Assembly (NCBI GenBank): GCA_004794785.1
Contig: SJOL01007286.1
Location: forward strand, 63,992 to 127,991
From: Opisthorchis felineus
Lineage: Eukaryota; Platyhelminthes; Trematoda; Opisthorchiida; Opisthorchiidae
Reading direction: 5' to 3'
Length of the DNA stretch: 64,000 bases
The notes below the pieces were generated by a model. That model saw nothing but the letters and a program-made list of their open reading frames with translations, ran no database searches and was not told the DNA's origin. The translations under genes and the position numbers were made by a program. Numbering within the stretch: the first letter of the stretch is position 1; each line of letters opens with the position of its first letter. Positions 34,741 through 48,526 of this stretch are shown here, in pieces.

Positions 34741-37700
34741 GTAACAGCCTCCGTAGGGGAAGTTTCGATGGCAATGCTGCTGTTCACTGTAGTCAGACAT
34801 CACCGATGACTCTGGGAGATATTTTACATTACCCCACCGAGTCACAGCATCTTATAAGTCCGATCTGTCTGTCAGTTGTTAATGGGAAACACGGTTGTAA
34901 TACTAGGCCATATAAATTATGCGAAACTCATTTCAATCCGCGTTCCTGTTGGGAAAAGGTGGATAACCAGCAGAGGTCACATGACTTTACTGCATAAAGA
35001 AACGTTTGGGTACCATAGAGGAAACCATGGCTCATCTGAATAAGTTATACTTCTTGTACGTACTACTAAAAACATGTGTTCGACTGTTGGCCCATTCCAA
35101 GCGTGTCTCTTTTGGCTACCATTAAGAAGTATGAGGCCCTTCTAAAGAACTATCTTGCAGCCATTCCTTGACAATATGAACAGCGTTTTTTCTGGACCAA
35201 CTCTCTATGCTCTGTTGTGGAATATGTCTAGCTCGTGTGTGCCGCTTGGTTGTCACCGAGCATGAAATTTTCTATGATTTAGTCCAAACTGGTTTCTTTG
35301 GTGCGGTCTTTCTATAATACAGGTTGCGTGCGGCATTTCGACCGATCTAACCTCCATAGTTGAACTGATAATTATTAGCCATCGTCCGTAGTAAACAAGT
35401 TGTGTTTCTCCTGAACTTAAGCCTACAAACCGCTAGACCGTGGGGAAATTTACCCACTGACAAACAGACTGAAATAAGTAAAAGACAGCGTATTCGAAAA
35501 AAACACGCATTGCGTATTGTAACCAGCAAATTTATTTGGTCGGATTGAGGGTGCAAAGGTTTCAGAGAAACTAACCTTTAGCAATAATAGGGCTACCTCT
35601 CTTCATATTACAGGGCTGGACCTCACAGAGGAAGCACTGAGGTTTGCACCAGGTACTTTCTTATGCTCTGTCTTCTTCATCAAAAGAATTGCACAGGAAG
35701 ATAGCATCGTTTGACAATTTTGCTCGTAGCGTTTATCTTTAGAAACTTTGATAACGAAAGTTTTACGAGGACTGGGATAACTACACCTTCCGTAAAACAT
35801 CATTTCCCACAACAGAACATGCGAAGTGTCGCTATTTCACAGTGGACATGTTTCACCAATAATTTTTTGGCAACAGCCTGGTCAGATCAGATTGGAGTTT
35901 TATGATTCAGGTTCGGACATTCCAAGCAAGTTATGGTTATTCAGCAAATAAGATGCCAAAGGTTTTTATAGAAAATCCCTCAATTCGCAGAATTGAAGGC
36001 AGATTGCTTAGAGGATGCACGATGTGTCGTTGTGCCGACAGTCTCCATGACGTCTTATATTAGGGTAAGTTCTGCCTCATCTTGGAGTATAAGTTAATGT
36101 AAACCTGATGGAACGCTTTCAACAACATTTTACGCTTCAACTCAAGAGCCGGAAAGCGCTGTAAAACCGTTTCGCCTTTTGTTAGGAATCATCGGTAGTG
36201 TATAGATCACCATATTCTAAGGAGATTCGAAACCCTGATCATCCATTTTGTAGTCTCACAATATGAGGCTTCATGTTACACAAGAGTTTCTTTTAAACAA
36301 AGGTTATTGCTGACGCTAGTTTGGAGATACTCACAACTGGCATGAACTTGTGTTGATCAAAAAGGGGCCACTTGCGATATTCTCTTCAAACCTTTGAGTC
36401 ACTTCTGCGAATACCATTCAATCCACTCACCAAAGTCCAAACACCAGGTTATATGTGTAAGAACTTATCTACCACGGCACTTAACGTGATATGGAATTTT
36501 GTTTTCAGCGGATGCTTCTAAATACCATCATTATTTATGTACGATATAAAGCACGATCACGACTCCATGAGAGACGCCTAAAAGTCTTCCATAAAAACAA
36601 TTTCTAAAAAAACTGCCTGTCCAAATAAAATTAGAAGACGAAGCATTTATGCAGAAATTGGAGATAAGGCGATGTCAAAAGCGCCAAGCAAGATGACGCA
36701 GTTTTGAGTAATAATGAAAAAACGCGCAGAAATTTGAATATAATACGCCCATGCTGAGTTAGTACGGGACTGTTTGTTCAGAAATTCATGTCCTGTCCGT
36801 TTAAAAGTCGACTGCCCGCACAAATGTAGACAATTTGGCGGTTTCATGAAGCTCATAAGATTTACCAAGGGAACTACGTAATTTTGACAACAGTTTTGAG
36901 CTGCTGGCTCCACAAAACTAGCAACATTTACTGTGTTTCTTCATCTCCCGAAGTTCCCCTTTTTATGTATGAAGGCATCACTGTCTAGGTAAGGTCACTA
37001 CTTCATCTGCCCAGAAAGACGGTATACACAATTTGCCGACCAAACTGCGCTAAAAATCTTTCGGAATACTATTCTTGGACACTCGTATACATCACGAAGA
37101 ACCTCACAATCTAGAACGACATGAAGTTTTGTCTGATATTCAACGTAAACAACACTCTCCAGGCGAATTGAGGCCTTAGTCGTTTGAAGTCACTTGGTAA
37201 AGAGACAATTCTTAAAATGAAACCTTTCTATAAACTGAGCAACAGAACCTGTGACGCCCAAATAAGCCTTCTAGTTTTGCAAGCCTCTGAAACAGGCCGA
37301 AAATAGTTGCTGTTGCTGTTTGCCCTACATTTTTTAATGCACCAGAATCCGGATGTGGATCATGGACAGGCCTGTAGGAAAATGTGTTATTTGGTGGGGA
37401 ATTGACTGCGAAACTGTTCGCATAAAAACAGAACTCATTGCTTCACGTGAATTTCAACATTTTGAAGCATTCGACAGTGACGGAGTAACAGCTCGAGATT
37501 AGGATGTTAAATTCATGCCGTTTTCCACAGCTATTTCAATACTGATAATTCCAACAAATTCCTCTCTCTGTAACTTGGAAGTTGTTCCAGAGCAATGGTA
37601 GAAAGTTACGTAAGCCATACTTTGATGTTTTTGTTTCTGGATAAATCGTCTCCAACCTCACCGTAAGGTGTCCATCATTTATAAACTGATCTGTGAGGCA

Positions 37701-40507
37701 GTATCAGAAAATGTCGCCTACTGAATAGGTGATCTACTTCCAGTTCACAAATTTGGATCTGATACACAATGATTAAAACCAAGTTATGTTCCTGAATGAG
37801 ACTCGTGGCTTCCCGTACACGAGTAAAATCACCATTTTTACGGTTTGTAAAAGAATGGGTGTCATTTTTATATGACAAGAGCAGCTTGGGTTCTGCGTTA
37901 AGAAAATCAAGGTCGGTGTTCATGCGTCTGCAGGTTTAGTAAAAAATCAGAGAGTTCTTGTCTATTGTCTTATTTGACAGAGAATCTTCGCAACCGTTGC
38001 AGTAAAAGAATTCTCCATTACGGACCTCACCTCAATATGTTTTGTTTGGGTTAAATTAAATAGGAGCCCTGAAGGACGAGTGCACACTGACTATGGGGCT
38101 CAAACAAAGTTTAGATTGCACCACGCCCACACTTTCACGGTGAACCGTGAGAAACTAGTTCACTCAGTTGCTTCAGTGAGAATAAAGACAAACCACAGCA
38201 CGTCCTACAGCGTCACTCACACTCTGCAACCAGTATGTATGTGTCCGCGTTTATGCCTGACTGAATCACTAATCCGTTGTTGTGCCAGGCTCTACGACGA
38301 ACAGGTTCGCGCAAAATGCAAATGTAGGTATAGTTACCGGAGCAGCAGCTTCACTATGAAGGAATTGGCGCGGGAGACCGCATGAGAATAACCACTCTGT
38401 CCTAACAGGCGTCATGGTACCCGCAGACCGATTGTCAGCAGACGACCCAGAAGATTAGGTGTGTCAGATAATGAAGCTGTGTTGGCTTAAACTACAGGCA
38501 GTCCAGTTGTGGCACGCAAAACATATCAAGGACATACGGGTGACCGCCACATGAGGTCAAGCAAGAAACGAATGCAAAAGGAATGCAAGAAAACTGTTAT
38601 GTTAAGTACTAGTCTTCTAAACTGCAGATTATACCGTTGACTACATCGTGAAAATTGTAATAGATGTCTGCAATTTACTTTGTGCATTCGAGTATAGGCT
38701 GATTTTCAAACGCAAAACTGAATTTGGATAAAAACTTTTGATTGATGTAATTAAAAAACTACCGTTGTAATTTCAGGATCCAACCGATACTAAAATCAAG
38801 TTTGCGTGTGAGTCACTGCCTCAGATACACAACTTCAAAGAAACGCTTTTGCTTGATCGCACTAATACACGTGGTTCACCTTCATTATACCGTCAACTGT
38901 TATTGCGTCAACATCGTCATTCACCTGCTGTGGCCTCATAAAAGCCTTCCTTTTTCACTCCTTTAGAACGGTTTTTTCGACCTATTTCCGCACCTTTAAC
39001 GTAGACCGTTCTCAATAACGGCTGAATTCAATACAGACAAAGTCAATCACTTGGCGACTTTACTAACCTTAAGATGGAATAGGAAGCAATTGTTCTTCTA
39101 CAACTTCAAGTTGCTCGACAAATCACTGCGTTGCGGATGAGGAAGTCCATTGAAGTCCTTTACACAAAAGCAAGGTTAAACATGTCAGCGATGAGGAAGT
39201 AACTAAAGCATGTCCCTTCACTGTTCTGAATCCGTAATTCTGCTAACGGGTCAAGCTATGGAAAGAGTAAGTAGTCAAACGAAGAAGATTAGGAGGAAAT
39301 TTTTTACGGTTGAACATTGGTCTAAAAAGTTTCTCAGGAATATACCCGACTAGGAGGCCTCGGAAGCATATGAAGTGACCATCCGAACGATACTGACATG
39401 GGAATATGAGACCGTTTCCTTTGAAGACGGTGGAGCGATGACTTTGACTACACACCCTAAGTGTTTGACCACCGGTATGTATGACAAGAAGCTCAAGGTA
39501 CGGAATGTGTATAGAAAACTCAAATGTAGTATTGGGTCAAAGTGTTAAAGCATAACTCATCTCACATTTTTTGATGACGTGGTTCACTGTGACTAACAAC
39601 GTACTTCACAAAGTTATGCTAGGCGAACAATGATGTTGCAGCATTTAGCACGGTACTGCTGGTTAGGAGGTCACTTTAAAACCTGACGGCTGATGTCGGT
39701 CTCCCGCGAACACTCAAGCGGACCGAAACCTATCGGCACCGCGCCAATCTTGCTACGAATCATCATTCTTGAGCGGCAGCGATCTAGGACATCAGTTGTG
39801 CTAACTCATGTCCAAAAAATATAAAGTCGTCACGTTTAAAAAAATATTGAGGCTGGAATGTACCTCTCGGTTACCGTAAGAGGAAGAGACTACCATTCAA
39901 CTTACTGTTTATTGATCACTACCATCGTGGGTTCACATGCAGGCAGGCGCTGGCTAATAGCGCTCATGGAAGAATGCGAGACTTGTTTCTAAAACACACA
40001 ATACCAGTTCGACGGGTGCATCATCCTGATCCCTATTTTGTCAAAAACAGAATCATCCACAGTACTGCTTCTTCATTTTTAGGCAACGAACCCTAGATAT
40101 TCGTAGCCTTGTGGTCAGTTTTAGGAGAAGTCCATAAAATGAAAGTGACGACTCGCAGATAAAATCAAAAGAGCGTAGGGAACATGCATACTAATCTTGT
40201 GAGCCTTTAGATAAAACTAATTAGTGCTTTTGCCCTCAAACCTACTTCATGCTTGTCTCGATACTGTTCATAGGGTCGAGGAAAACTCTAGACATCGCAC
40301 CACCTGTTTCGTTCTTCTTTCGATTCGTCTGCTAGCTTTATTACTCAATCTTCGTCCAACCTTGTTTCTTTATAGCTGGTTTTTACGAGTAAGCGATAAT
40401 TTAAAGTCGAGTGCTCATGAAATTAGAAAAACTAAAACCTACCCTTCAAAGAAGGCAAAATGTGGTATTACCCTCAAATATGATCTCACCTATCCAAATA
40501 AATGAAT
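34741..40507. other. No gene seen
   Basis: Scattered frames of 60-100 codons on both strands, none with a recognised domain. The minus-strand frame at 37675-37923 starts with a true ATG (MNTDLDFLNAEPKLLLSYKN) but has no further support. Confidence 0.4.
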
Positions 40508-40586
40508 AGTTCGGGGTAAGTTTAATAAATTCACCCGAGATACCAATATTTCAAAACATTACCAGTTCGGGGTAAATATATTAAAT
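40508..40586 (+). repeat. Short direct repeat, about 23 bp, two units
   Basis: AGTTCGGGGTAAGTTTAATA at 40508 recurs with small changes at 40564 (AGTTCGGGGTAAATATATTA). Unit spacing is 56 bases. No surrounding element was recognised. Confidence 0.7.
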
Positions 40587-42244
40587 AGGACTGGATTTCT
40601 TCGCTGAGATAGAAACAGAAGGGGAAAACGTTTTCTGAAGAAACTCTTCCCCTTTGTTTACTGCAAAGACATTGCACCTTCATATGTATAACAGATGCTA
40701 CTAAAAAATTTTCGACAGGCGTTTCATTGGCACAGAAACTTTTGTCCAAAGCATGACATGATTTTTTTGAGGAATTATATTACAGAAGTGATGCGACCTG
40801 TTCCAAAAAATCTCAGTTAAATGAGGCCTTTCGCTCTCGATGCAACTTATCACGTGGGCAATAGCGGGATTAGTTGACCTTCAATATAACCTTGATTTTT
40901 TATTGCTCCGTATTATTCGCATAGAAACGTTACATTTGTTTACATAGTTTGTGTAATGTACGGAATAATAGACAAACCAAAGCTATCATATTCTGTACAG
41001 ATCCGGAGACTTTTGAAATTCACATTGGAAGTTGAGAAGAGAAAGAAAAAAAACCTTGTTGCTGATAATCAGCTACAGCGATGTGACCCTGGGCCAATGG
41101 ATGAAGCATATAATTCAGGAAAACACCTATTAGATTGTGGGATCCAATAAACCACCCAAAAACAAGGTAATTCACTTACTGTGCCCGCCTATAAAATCGC
41201 CATCAGATATTTTTTACAAACTCTAGGACAAGATGATTCCTGGAAAGTGGAAACATGGTTCTTTGTAATTTAGTTTTCTACAAGGTAATGCGACTTGAAG
41301 CATGAAGCGTTTTCGTAGTACATCGATTAAGCTGACGGATGAACAAATAGATCGCTAAAATTTACAGTAATCAGTAAGCGGAAGAAGTGGCAACAGAAAC
41401 AGCAGTCCACAAACACCTTAGGACCTTTTCAGAAATGGCTAACCGGGAAAAACAGATGAAAGTACCCATTAAGCTAAAAAGCGTGTCCATCCTGGACTAT
41501 AAAAATCATAAAGTTATTTGTGTTGAGCTAATCCAACGCATTTTTAACTCTTGAAGATATTGGTCTGCATCGAAAAACACCTAAACTATGACCATTTTTA
41601 TCCAAACTATTTGGAAGCTGAGCTAAATGTTTTTTGAAGCCGCTCACAGCATTTTCTGTGAGCACAGCATTTCTGTTCAAACATCTCTGTGCCTCCAGTT
41701 ACAAACATATTCACCATACCAACAGACATTGGGCGTGTCCAATGTTGAGGCACACTATTCACCATGGTAACCACGGTATTCAATATTACTTGTTTTAGTG
41801 CGTGTCTGATGAGCTAAGACACGCGTTTCCCCATTTCATACTTAGGGACTCTGACGTCCCATTTCGCCTTACCTTACAAAGTGAATAACCTATTAAACCA
41901 TCACCCGCCTACAGTGCTATAGCTTTTCTCTTTATTGCCTATAATTCAGAAATAATACAGAGAAGGTTTCCTACTTTCTCCCGCTGTCTTCGATTTTTCA
42001 CGACTGGCAGAGTCACATGACTGAACAGGTGGACGATGGGGCTTGTACAACGTGTAGACTAGCGTGGAAAATCATCGTGAGCACTGTACATTTATTTTGC
42101 ACTTTAACTTTGGTTTCGTTTCAACCTCTTGCCTGATGATTTGGCAGATAAGACGCATTCTCCATTCATTTAATTCTTACAAGTAACCGTTTTGGTAATG
42201 ACTATCGTGATTATGTGCCCAAACACACATTGTAAACAAAAGTA
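40587..42244. other. No gene seen; one hairpin
   Basis: A stem with 8-bp arms GCTCACAG (41642-41649) and CTGTGAGC (41656-41663) is present. No coding frame is supportable. Confidence 0.4.
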
Positions 42245-42363
42245 CAGAATTATTGGAGGGGCATGGACCTTCGACTTATGGCTTTCCAAGTGAGTGGTCT
42301 ACCAGCTGAGCCTCCGTGGACGATGCCCCATCTGGACAGCTGAGTTCATACTGAATCGTCACA
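42245..42363 (-). repeat. SINE-3 copy, minus strand (tRNA-like)
   Basis: On the minus strand: TGTGACGATTCAGTATG, GATGGGGCATCGTCCACGGA, then A-box-like GGCTCAGCTGGTAGACC, and B-box-like AAGGTCCATGCCCCTCC, ending near CCAATAATTCTG. It pairs with the plus-strand copy at 42568-42695, matching in head (GGGGCATCGTC), A box, B box and 3' edge (CC(A)AA.ATTCT). Confidence 0.7.
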
Positions 42364-42567
42364 TCTTTGCTCAAAAGACCAGCAGCTGATATCTATTAGC
42401 GCGATTAGTGAGGCTGTTATGTGCTTTCCATATTGAAGTTTACCCTAATCACTGCCCCCCCTCCAAAAATCAATTCAAAAACAATCCCTTTTTGGTATCT
42501 GGGCGATATCAAGGTCTGGACCATCGTGAAAGTCACACGACGGACCCATTAATGGTGCTGGCAGACG
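42364..42567. other. Spacer between two inverted SINE-3 copies
   Basis: About 200 bases between the 5' heads of the two copies. No gene or further repeat was recognised. Confidence 0.5.
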
Positions 42568-42695
42568 TGTGACGTATCACTGTACACTCAAATGTACAGG
42601 TGGGACACGGGGCATCGTCTGCGGTAACTCAGTTGATAGAACACTCGCTGGGTAAGCCAGAAGTCAAAGGTTCGTTCCCCGTCCAAAGATTCTAT
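42568..42695 (+). repeat. SINE-3 copy, plus strand (tRNA-like)
   Basis: TGTGACGTATCACTG, GGGGCATCGTCTGCGG, A-box-like TAACTCAGTTGATAGAAC, a GGTAAGCCAGAAGTC arm and B-box-like AAGGTTCGTTCCCCGTCC. The box spacing resembles a tRNA. It is inverted relative to the copy at 42245-42363. Confidence 0.72.
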
Positions 42696-44584
42696 CCTTT
42701 TGTTTGCTAAATGTGTGCTTGGGTACATATTCAATATTTCCCAGATGCCCGTCGTTTCCACGTTAACGAATAATTTGCCTCTAATTAGTTTTACTGAGCT
42801 TTCTTAAACATTCTGGTTTTTCATGCGCTGTAAAGTTTGCACCAAAATTAGAAATACACATGTTTTCAAGCAATACGTTTGATTTGCCATCTCCTCTGGA
42901 TCTTCATGTTAACCGCAACGACCGATGTGGTTGTACCAGCGTCTCATGTGATTACTTTGCTCTTCATTTTCTTGGCATTAGTGGTCTGTGATGGCAACTA
43001 TCACCGGCTGCACCGTACAGTTTTTCTCTCTCAAAACAAGGTAGCGCATAAGACGGAGACCTCCAATCTGTCTGCTCCGTCTGTTTTGACTTGTTCAGTG
43101 AGGCTTTATTCACAGTTTACTCTTTCTCTCATGCACACGACCTTCGGGTGGCTTTCTACGACCGGACATTGTTTTGCAGAATGATGCTACGGTGTTCTGT
43201 TCTCTTTCGACTCTCCCCACCATCGACACCAAAACCGCCCTTGAAGGCAGCCTTGGTATTCGCAGGAAGACATGCTCGTACAAGTCTGTTACGTTGCTTT
43301 TGGCATTTGATGTTTGTGCATGTGTGCTTAAAAAAAATAGAGCAGATTTCATCCGTTTTTCAGGTTCTGGTACCACGGCGACTTGCCGTAAATCGATGTT
43401 GGAATTCGACCCAGAAGACGACCCGTTGTGTTAGATTGACGACTGCGCTAAACAGACCACAACGAAAACAATGGTTTGGGCTGCAGTGTTTATTAATAAA
43501 ACCGATGCTGGTGAGAATAAGAATGACGCTGATGAAAATAGCGTCATGCCAGCTAGAAACACACATAGGCTGCATTGCTTAGAAAACTGATGAAAACGCG
43601 ACTTCAAATGCTCTCTGAGACTGACTGCCGGGAACAGCATAATTCAAATGGTATTCCTTCGATCCAGCTGTGAGCTTTATTGTTTCTCAGGGTAAATTGC
43701 AGCGACTACAATTCATTGATTGAAGACCTTGAAAAACCATGCTACAGCTGCTCACAAACAATTTCTATTTTCCCATCAGAACGACTGTAATACAGCACTG
43801 TTCTTCGCGTCCCTTATAAAAGTAGCAAGAGAGGCAACGAAAATGGACCCAAAAATATATCAGTGGACAGTAATTTAGCGTAGGCTGTTTTGGCGATTTT
43901 AAGTGTGTGTAAGGCTTTGCATGCCCAGGTTGGACATGTTCTGCGCTTTGCTCGTCTTCTGGGCAGTCAGTACTTCATTTATGGCCATTGAGCCAAGTGG
44001 CAGTCCGAGTCAATGAGAAAAATAATCGGTTTTAATCAGGGCAACCTGTACGAATATCTGATTTTTCTTGCATGGCTGTCACAAAACTGCACACAGGTTG
44101 TCCTTTAGACCAATAAGATGATCAGAGACCAGTGGTGTTTTGAAATAAACTGTACAACCTGTATCATAGTTATGCATGTCTGACTGCACTTCCGTTCTAT
44201 CCCCATTGCTCCTTTGAAGTCGTTTTATTATCTCCGAATAAAGTACCGCATAGCATACTCTATGCTCATGTGTTTCGGTTTTTCGTCAAAATGTTGGCAG
44301 CTGTTTGGTAGATGTTCAAAACTACCGAAAACTACTTTTTGTTCTGTACAATTAGACGAGGAAATTCGGGCAAACTTCCTCCAATTAAGGGGAGGATTTT
44401 AAGAGGAGTGTTCTACCTATACCCAATAAGTTTATCAAGACGCCCTTGACTGTGTGGATTTCCTCTTTAAATCTAATTTAACTTAGTGCTTTACAATTCC
44501 TGCGCCTAACTTCACATTAAGTTTGGCTATACTCAGTGGCAAGTCATTCAGTGATAACAGTCATGAAGAATCAGGAGTGTCCAG
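42696..44584. other. No gene seen
   Basis: Several overlapping frames lie at 42879-43640 on both strands. Being open in many frames at once, with no motif, argues against coding. No repeat was recognised. Confidence 0.4.
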
Positions 44585-44825
44585 CGTTTGCTGATTGAGT
44601 AATTCATCTCATGTAGCTCATCTCACGTGACGGGTAACCGGAGTTCGAATCGTGACACCACCAAACTTAGCTACTCTCCTGAGCTTTACTGAGAACGACG
44701 CTTGATTCCAGGGCTTTCTGGATTTGGTGTGGACTAATCAAAAAAACTACACCAGGACCGCCCGGGTTTTGTTCCAACGAGAGTAATGTGAACATAACTC
44801 GTTAAGTTTCCGCAAATGCCTACAA
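44585..44825 (+). repeat. SINE-2 copy, plus strand
   Basis: B-box region CCGGAGTTCGAATCG with GACACCACC, then GAGCTTTACTGAGAACGA, and the family tail ACGAGAGTAATGTGAACATA followed by TTTCCGCAAATGCC. The A-box half is recognisable only loosely (GATTGAGTAATTC). Similarity to the copies at 54275 and 54595 is clearest in the B box and the tail. Confidence 0.65.
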
Positions 44826-47800
44826 ATTTACAGGATTATCCGTGAGCTTGAGTGGAGGTTCTCTGATGGGCTGAAAGTATGCCTACAGTAAAGCAACCAG
44901 AGTAAACTACGCCTGTTTGTGTTCACTATGCAATACGCGGTTGCTTGCAGAAAACAGTGGCGTGTTCGCTATCTACGAAGTAGGTTGTGTGAAGAACTTC
45001 TTAATGACGTCTCGTCGGCTTGTAACAGGTTGTGGATAACTCCGCAAATTTCAGAGTACGCTTGAACACGACTAGTCAATTCACTGTGTTCTCCCCAGAT
45101 AGTGTCGTTACGTAAAAACTAGAGATCACTGAAAAAATTAAGACCCATGGAGAGATGCCCTCGGATGTTGTAATAAATATGTGGCCTATGTGCAGTTAGT
45201 TCGTACATAAATAGAGCATATCTCCACAACTAGTCTCTCAAGTTAGAACAGGTCTACATTTCAGCATAACAAAGAGCATGCTAATGATCTACTACATAAT
45301 CAAAAGTGACTTGACGAGTGCAGTGTTCGATTCTATAGCCAAGCCAAATACCCTAAGCAGACATACAAAGTGAACACAAGAAAATCAGCGACTAGGAAAG
45401 TGTCCACAGTACTTCGGCTCCGCTACAACCTCAGAAGAGTGGAGAAAATTAGGTTGTACTAGAAGGCTGGTTATGTGATGGAAGAACGAGCAGGTTAACA
45501 CACATGGATGTAGTGCGTGGCCACACGATCATAGTAGAGCGAACGAGGCAATACAGAGAAGGACGCTGGAGCGAACGAGCACCGTGCCATACCATTCCTT
45601 GGATCGTTCATCCTCCGATGGATCGCATACCGGATCATGCCGTCCAAAGGACGCTTTTAGGACCTTTCGGGGAATTGTGGCCTCTTTAAATGGGCCAGTT
45701 TCAGGATAAAACTCCAATGTAAACCATGTTTCCAACTTCTAATAGGAGTGGTACATACTAGTTTGCAAACTTGGATTTGGAGGGCATTTCAGATACAGTT
45801 AAGACGTAGTCCACGGTACACAGAGTGGCACGAGAAGGAACTCAATCCAATCAGTAATAACAAATACCACACCGATTCGTTTGCATTTTTCCAATAACTG
45901 CTTTAAGCTATAAAAATATATTTCTTTGAATTGTGACCAACGACAACAGTAAGTTCTAGAAATCAACGAACGGTCCACCATCCCCTTTAGGTCAGCTCCA
46001 AGACAGGTTCATAAAGTGGAAGCATTTGAGATATAGCGGCAGTCAAAATACTGGAATTTGCACAGTGCATGTATTATCTGAAACCTCCGACGTTTCAGTC
46101 AACACTGCGAACCCATACACACACTGGTCATGGTTTGCTGGACTCTTGCATCTACTGGATTAACCAACAATGCGAGAGGAATCCTACCTTATCTTCTATA
46201 TTAGGATGGACTTTAAAGCGTGAAATCCAAATCAGTTGTAAACACCCTCAAGAAGTCTGATCCTCAGTTTTCGGTAGACCTCAGCAGGGATAATATTCGG
46301 AGAATCAGCCGTTGCATATATCGTACGCGTTGGCCAGTGTGGTTGCGTGGGTAAGTTCTTGGGTGAACAGTTTTCTAAGTCATTTTGCACCTGGGTCACT
46401 TCTGGTGAATATACAACATGAAACTAAATGGGTGACAGCCTTCAATAAAAAAATCCAAATGTCTGAAGCATTCGGTGAATTTACAGGCGCATCCACTTTC
46501 AGATAAAAGGATGCTTGCGGAAAATTCATTTCTGAACCCTCGCTCTTATCAGTCAGTAGGTAGGTAATCTGGAAATGATCTTGTACACTCGTACGATGTC
46601 TTTTTACTTTGAATGAAGACAATAACACACTCCCTGATGGTTTACCAACCTGGTGTGCTGCACCACTTAGTCGTGTTTCTCAGTAAACTTCATACTCATT
46701 CCTAAGCAACAGGGCAAATCCGACGGCTTATCAAATAGAGTTTGAGACGACTCAATTATTAGATGGTCATATAGATCCCCGTTAAGATCGTGGCCCAATC
46801 TGAGACAAGTTGAAAAACCTGCTACAGTTTGGCAAATATTGCTATCAGTTACACTGAAAGTTGCGAAAATTATGTTAGAAACAGCCGGAGGTAGTTGAAT
46901 AGTCTGTCGTGTCGGTGTTGAGGAAGGAAACATCTGAGCTGACAATAATTTTAACGTTTCACTGAGCGCTGTTTGGCAGCAAGGGAACTGCTTGAAACCG
47001 ACACTCTGCATGATGAACTACGAAAGAGGTGTACACAAGGAAGTCTACCTACATAAGTCCTAAAGGAAGCCTACTAAAATGCGACCGTTTATTTATAACG
47101 CTTATGAGCACTTTTCCCATTGTTCGAAGAAGAACCCCCTTGAGAAACGGTTAGAGAGCACAGTCCTCCAGCTTACCACCAGAACCTTCCGGCCGATTAA
47201 TAATTGCCTAGCTTTCGCTTGCTTTTGTGTGACTTATGCGCCATGAAAAGTTGGCTTCCCATACAGAAGTTGTATGGTAGATTCTTGCAGATGCCCCTCG
47301 GCAAACGGAAAAGTTGCCAGGTTGCTTGTTGCAGGTTGCTTGTAGTTCATTTGTCGTTGACGGGTGAACACTTTGAGTGAATCTCTTTTGAGAGATGGAA
47401 TGAATTAAAGAGTGTACTGGGATGTCCACACTAGCACACAAAGACACACTCTTTGATTTAAGTATATGCAAATTCAGGTTCAGTTTCCGCCGCGGACACA
47501 TTAGATCGTGCGCTAAAGCAACCGGCCAACGGCGCAGCAAAACACTATAAACTGTGCATTCATTAAAGAGGTGAACAGTTTCTGCTTTAGGCAGCCAAGT
47601 AATGAGTTGTTAGTGTATTGATCCATTCACGTCATCCGTGGTTAGCCTCGGTGATTGTTCGAGCCTTAACGGACAAACCAGCAGATGCATTAGGTAGTTC
47701 CAGCCCTGATGGGGAAGTAGCTACTGCAATACAAGAATGTTTACTCCATCAGAAGAATGCATTCATGAGTCAAATATCTCATGGTCCAGTTGTACTGTTT

Positions 47801-48526
47801 CAATATCAGCCATCAACGAATTACGCCTCGTTAATTTCATTCATTTGCCTTCCGAAACACTGCGATTACCCTAAGGATGTCCAAGAGCGCTGCTCATATC
47901 CTGACACAGACTCTTCGGTCTCTCAGGACCGCTTGTCAGATAAGTATGCGAGGAGAACAATAAACCTGTAAAAGTTGTCATTTTAGGGGGCCAACAAGGA
48001 AATTCAATTCGTACCAACAGCATTTGATTTACATAGCAAACTACAAGGAGACGTTCACAACCTCGTGGTGCTTAATGATTGAAACCCAGCCACGTCTGCA
48101 TCCAACATGACTTTCCGAGTCTAAGCCCTAATCAGTGGGTTTGAAAAGTTAAGCACCTTTTTTTACCCCTATGAGTATATCGTCAGGGTTTGTTCTTTCT
48201 GTCCCACCGTAATAAGCTCAGACATGTCGTTGTTGAACGGAGTGAGCAAAATCGGAGAAGGTGAACATTAATGGGGCAAGCATAAATGGAGGCTATTCAG
48301 CTTTAAAGCAGGTAAAAGTTAAAAAACACTTTTGGGGGTTTACACATTTCTGTAAAGTGCGCCAGAGCCTTACAACATATGGATCTACTGCGTTGCACGA
48401 ACTTGTCCAAAGGTGTCACAAACTCTAATTATGGTCACAGGGATCACAGTGTAATCGACTTGGACCTGTGACAGTTTTCATACTCCCCCCGTCAAGATCA
48501 TCTAAAGAGGGCAATCTTTCAGCTTA
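44826..48526. other. No assigned gene
   Basis: Protein-like but unassigned frames occur at 46380-46628 and 46667-47011 on the minus strand and at 47618-47971 on the plus strand. None could be linked by consensus splice sites. No repeat was recognised. Confidence 0.35.

Noticed and set aside
42568..42695. Functional tRNA gene
   Set aside because: The boxes are tRNA-like, but the acceptor stem does not pair and an inverted sister copy lies 200 bases away; a SINE is the better reading.
43091..43640. Plus- and minus-strand frames over the same 500 bases
   Set aside because: Several frames are open at once, which reflects base composition rather than coding.
46318..46353. Plus-strand peptide IVRVGQCG, like a tubulin N-terminus, just before a GTAAGT site
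   Set aside because: The next residues are CVG, not the invariant NQ, no start ATG lies in frame upstream, and no further tubulin sequence follows.
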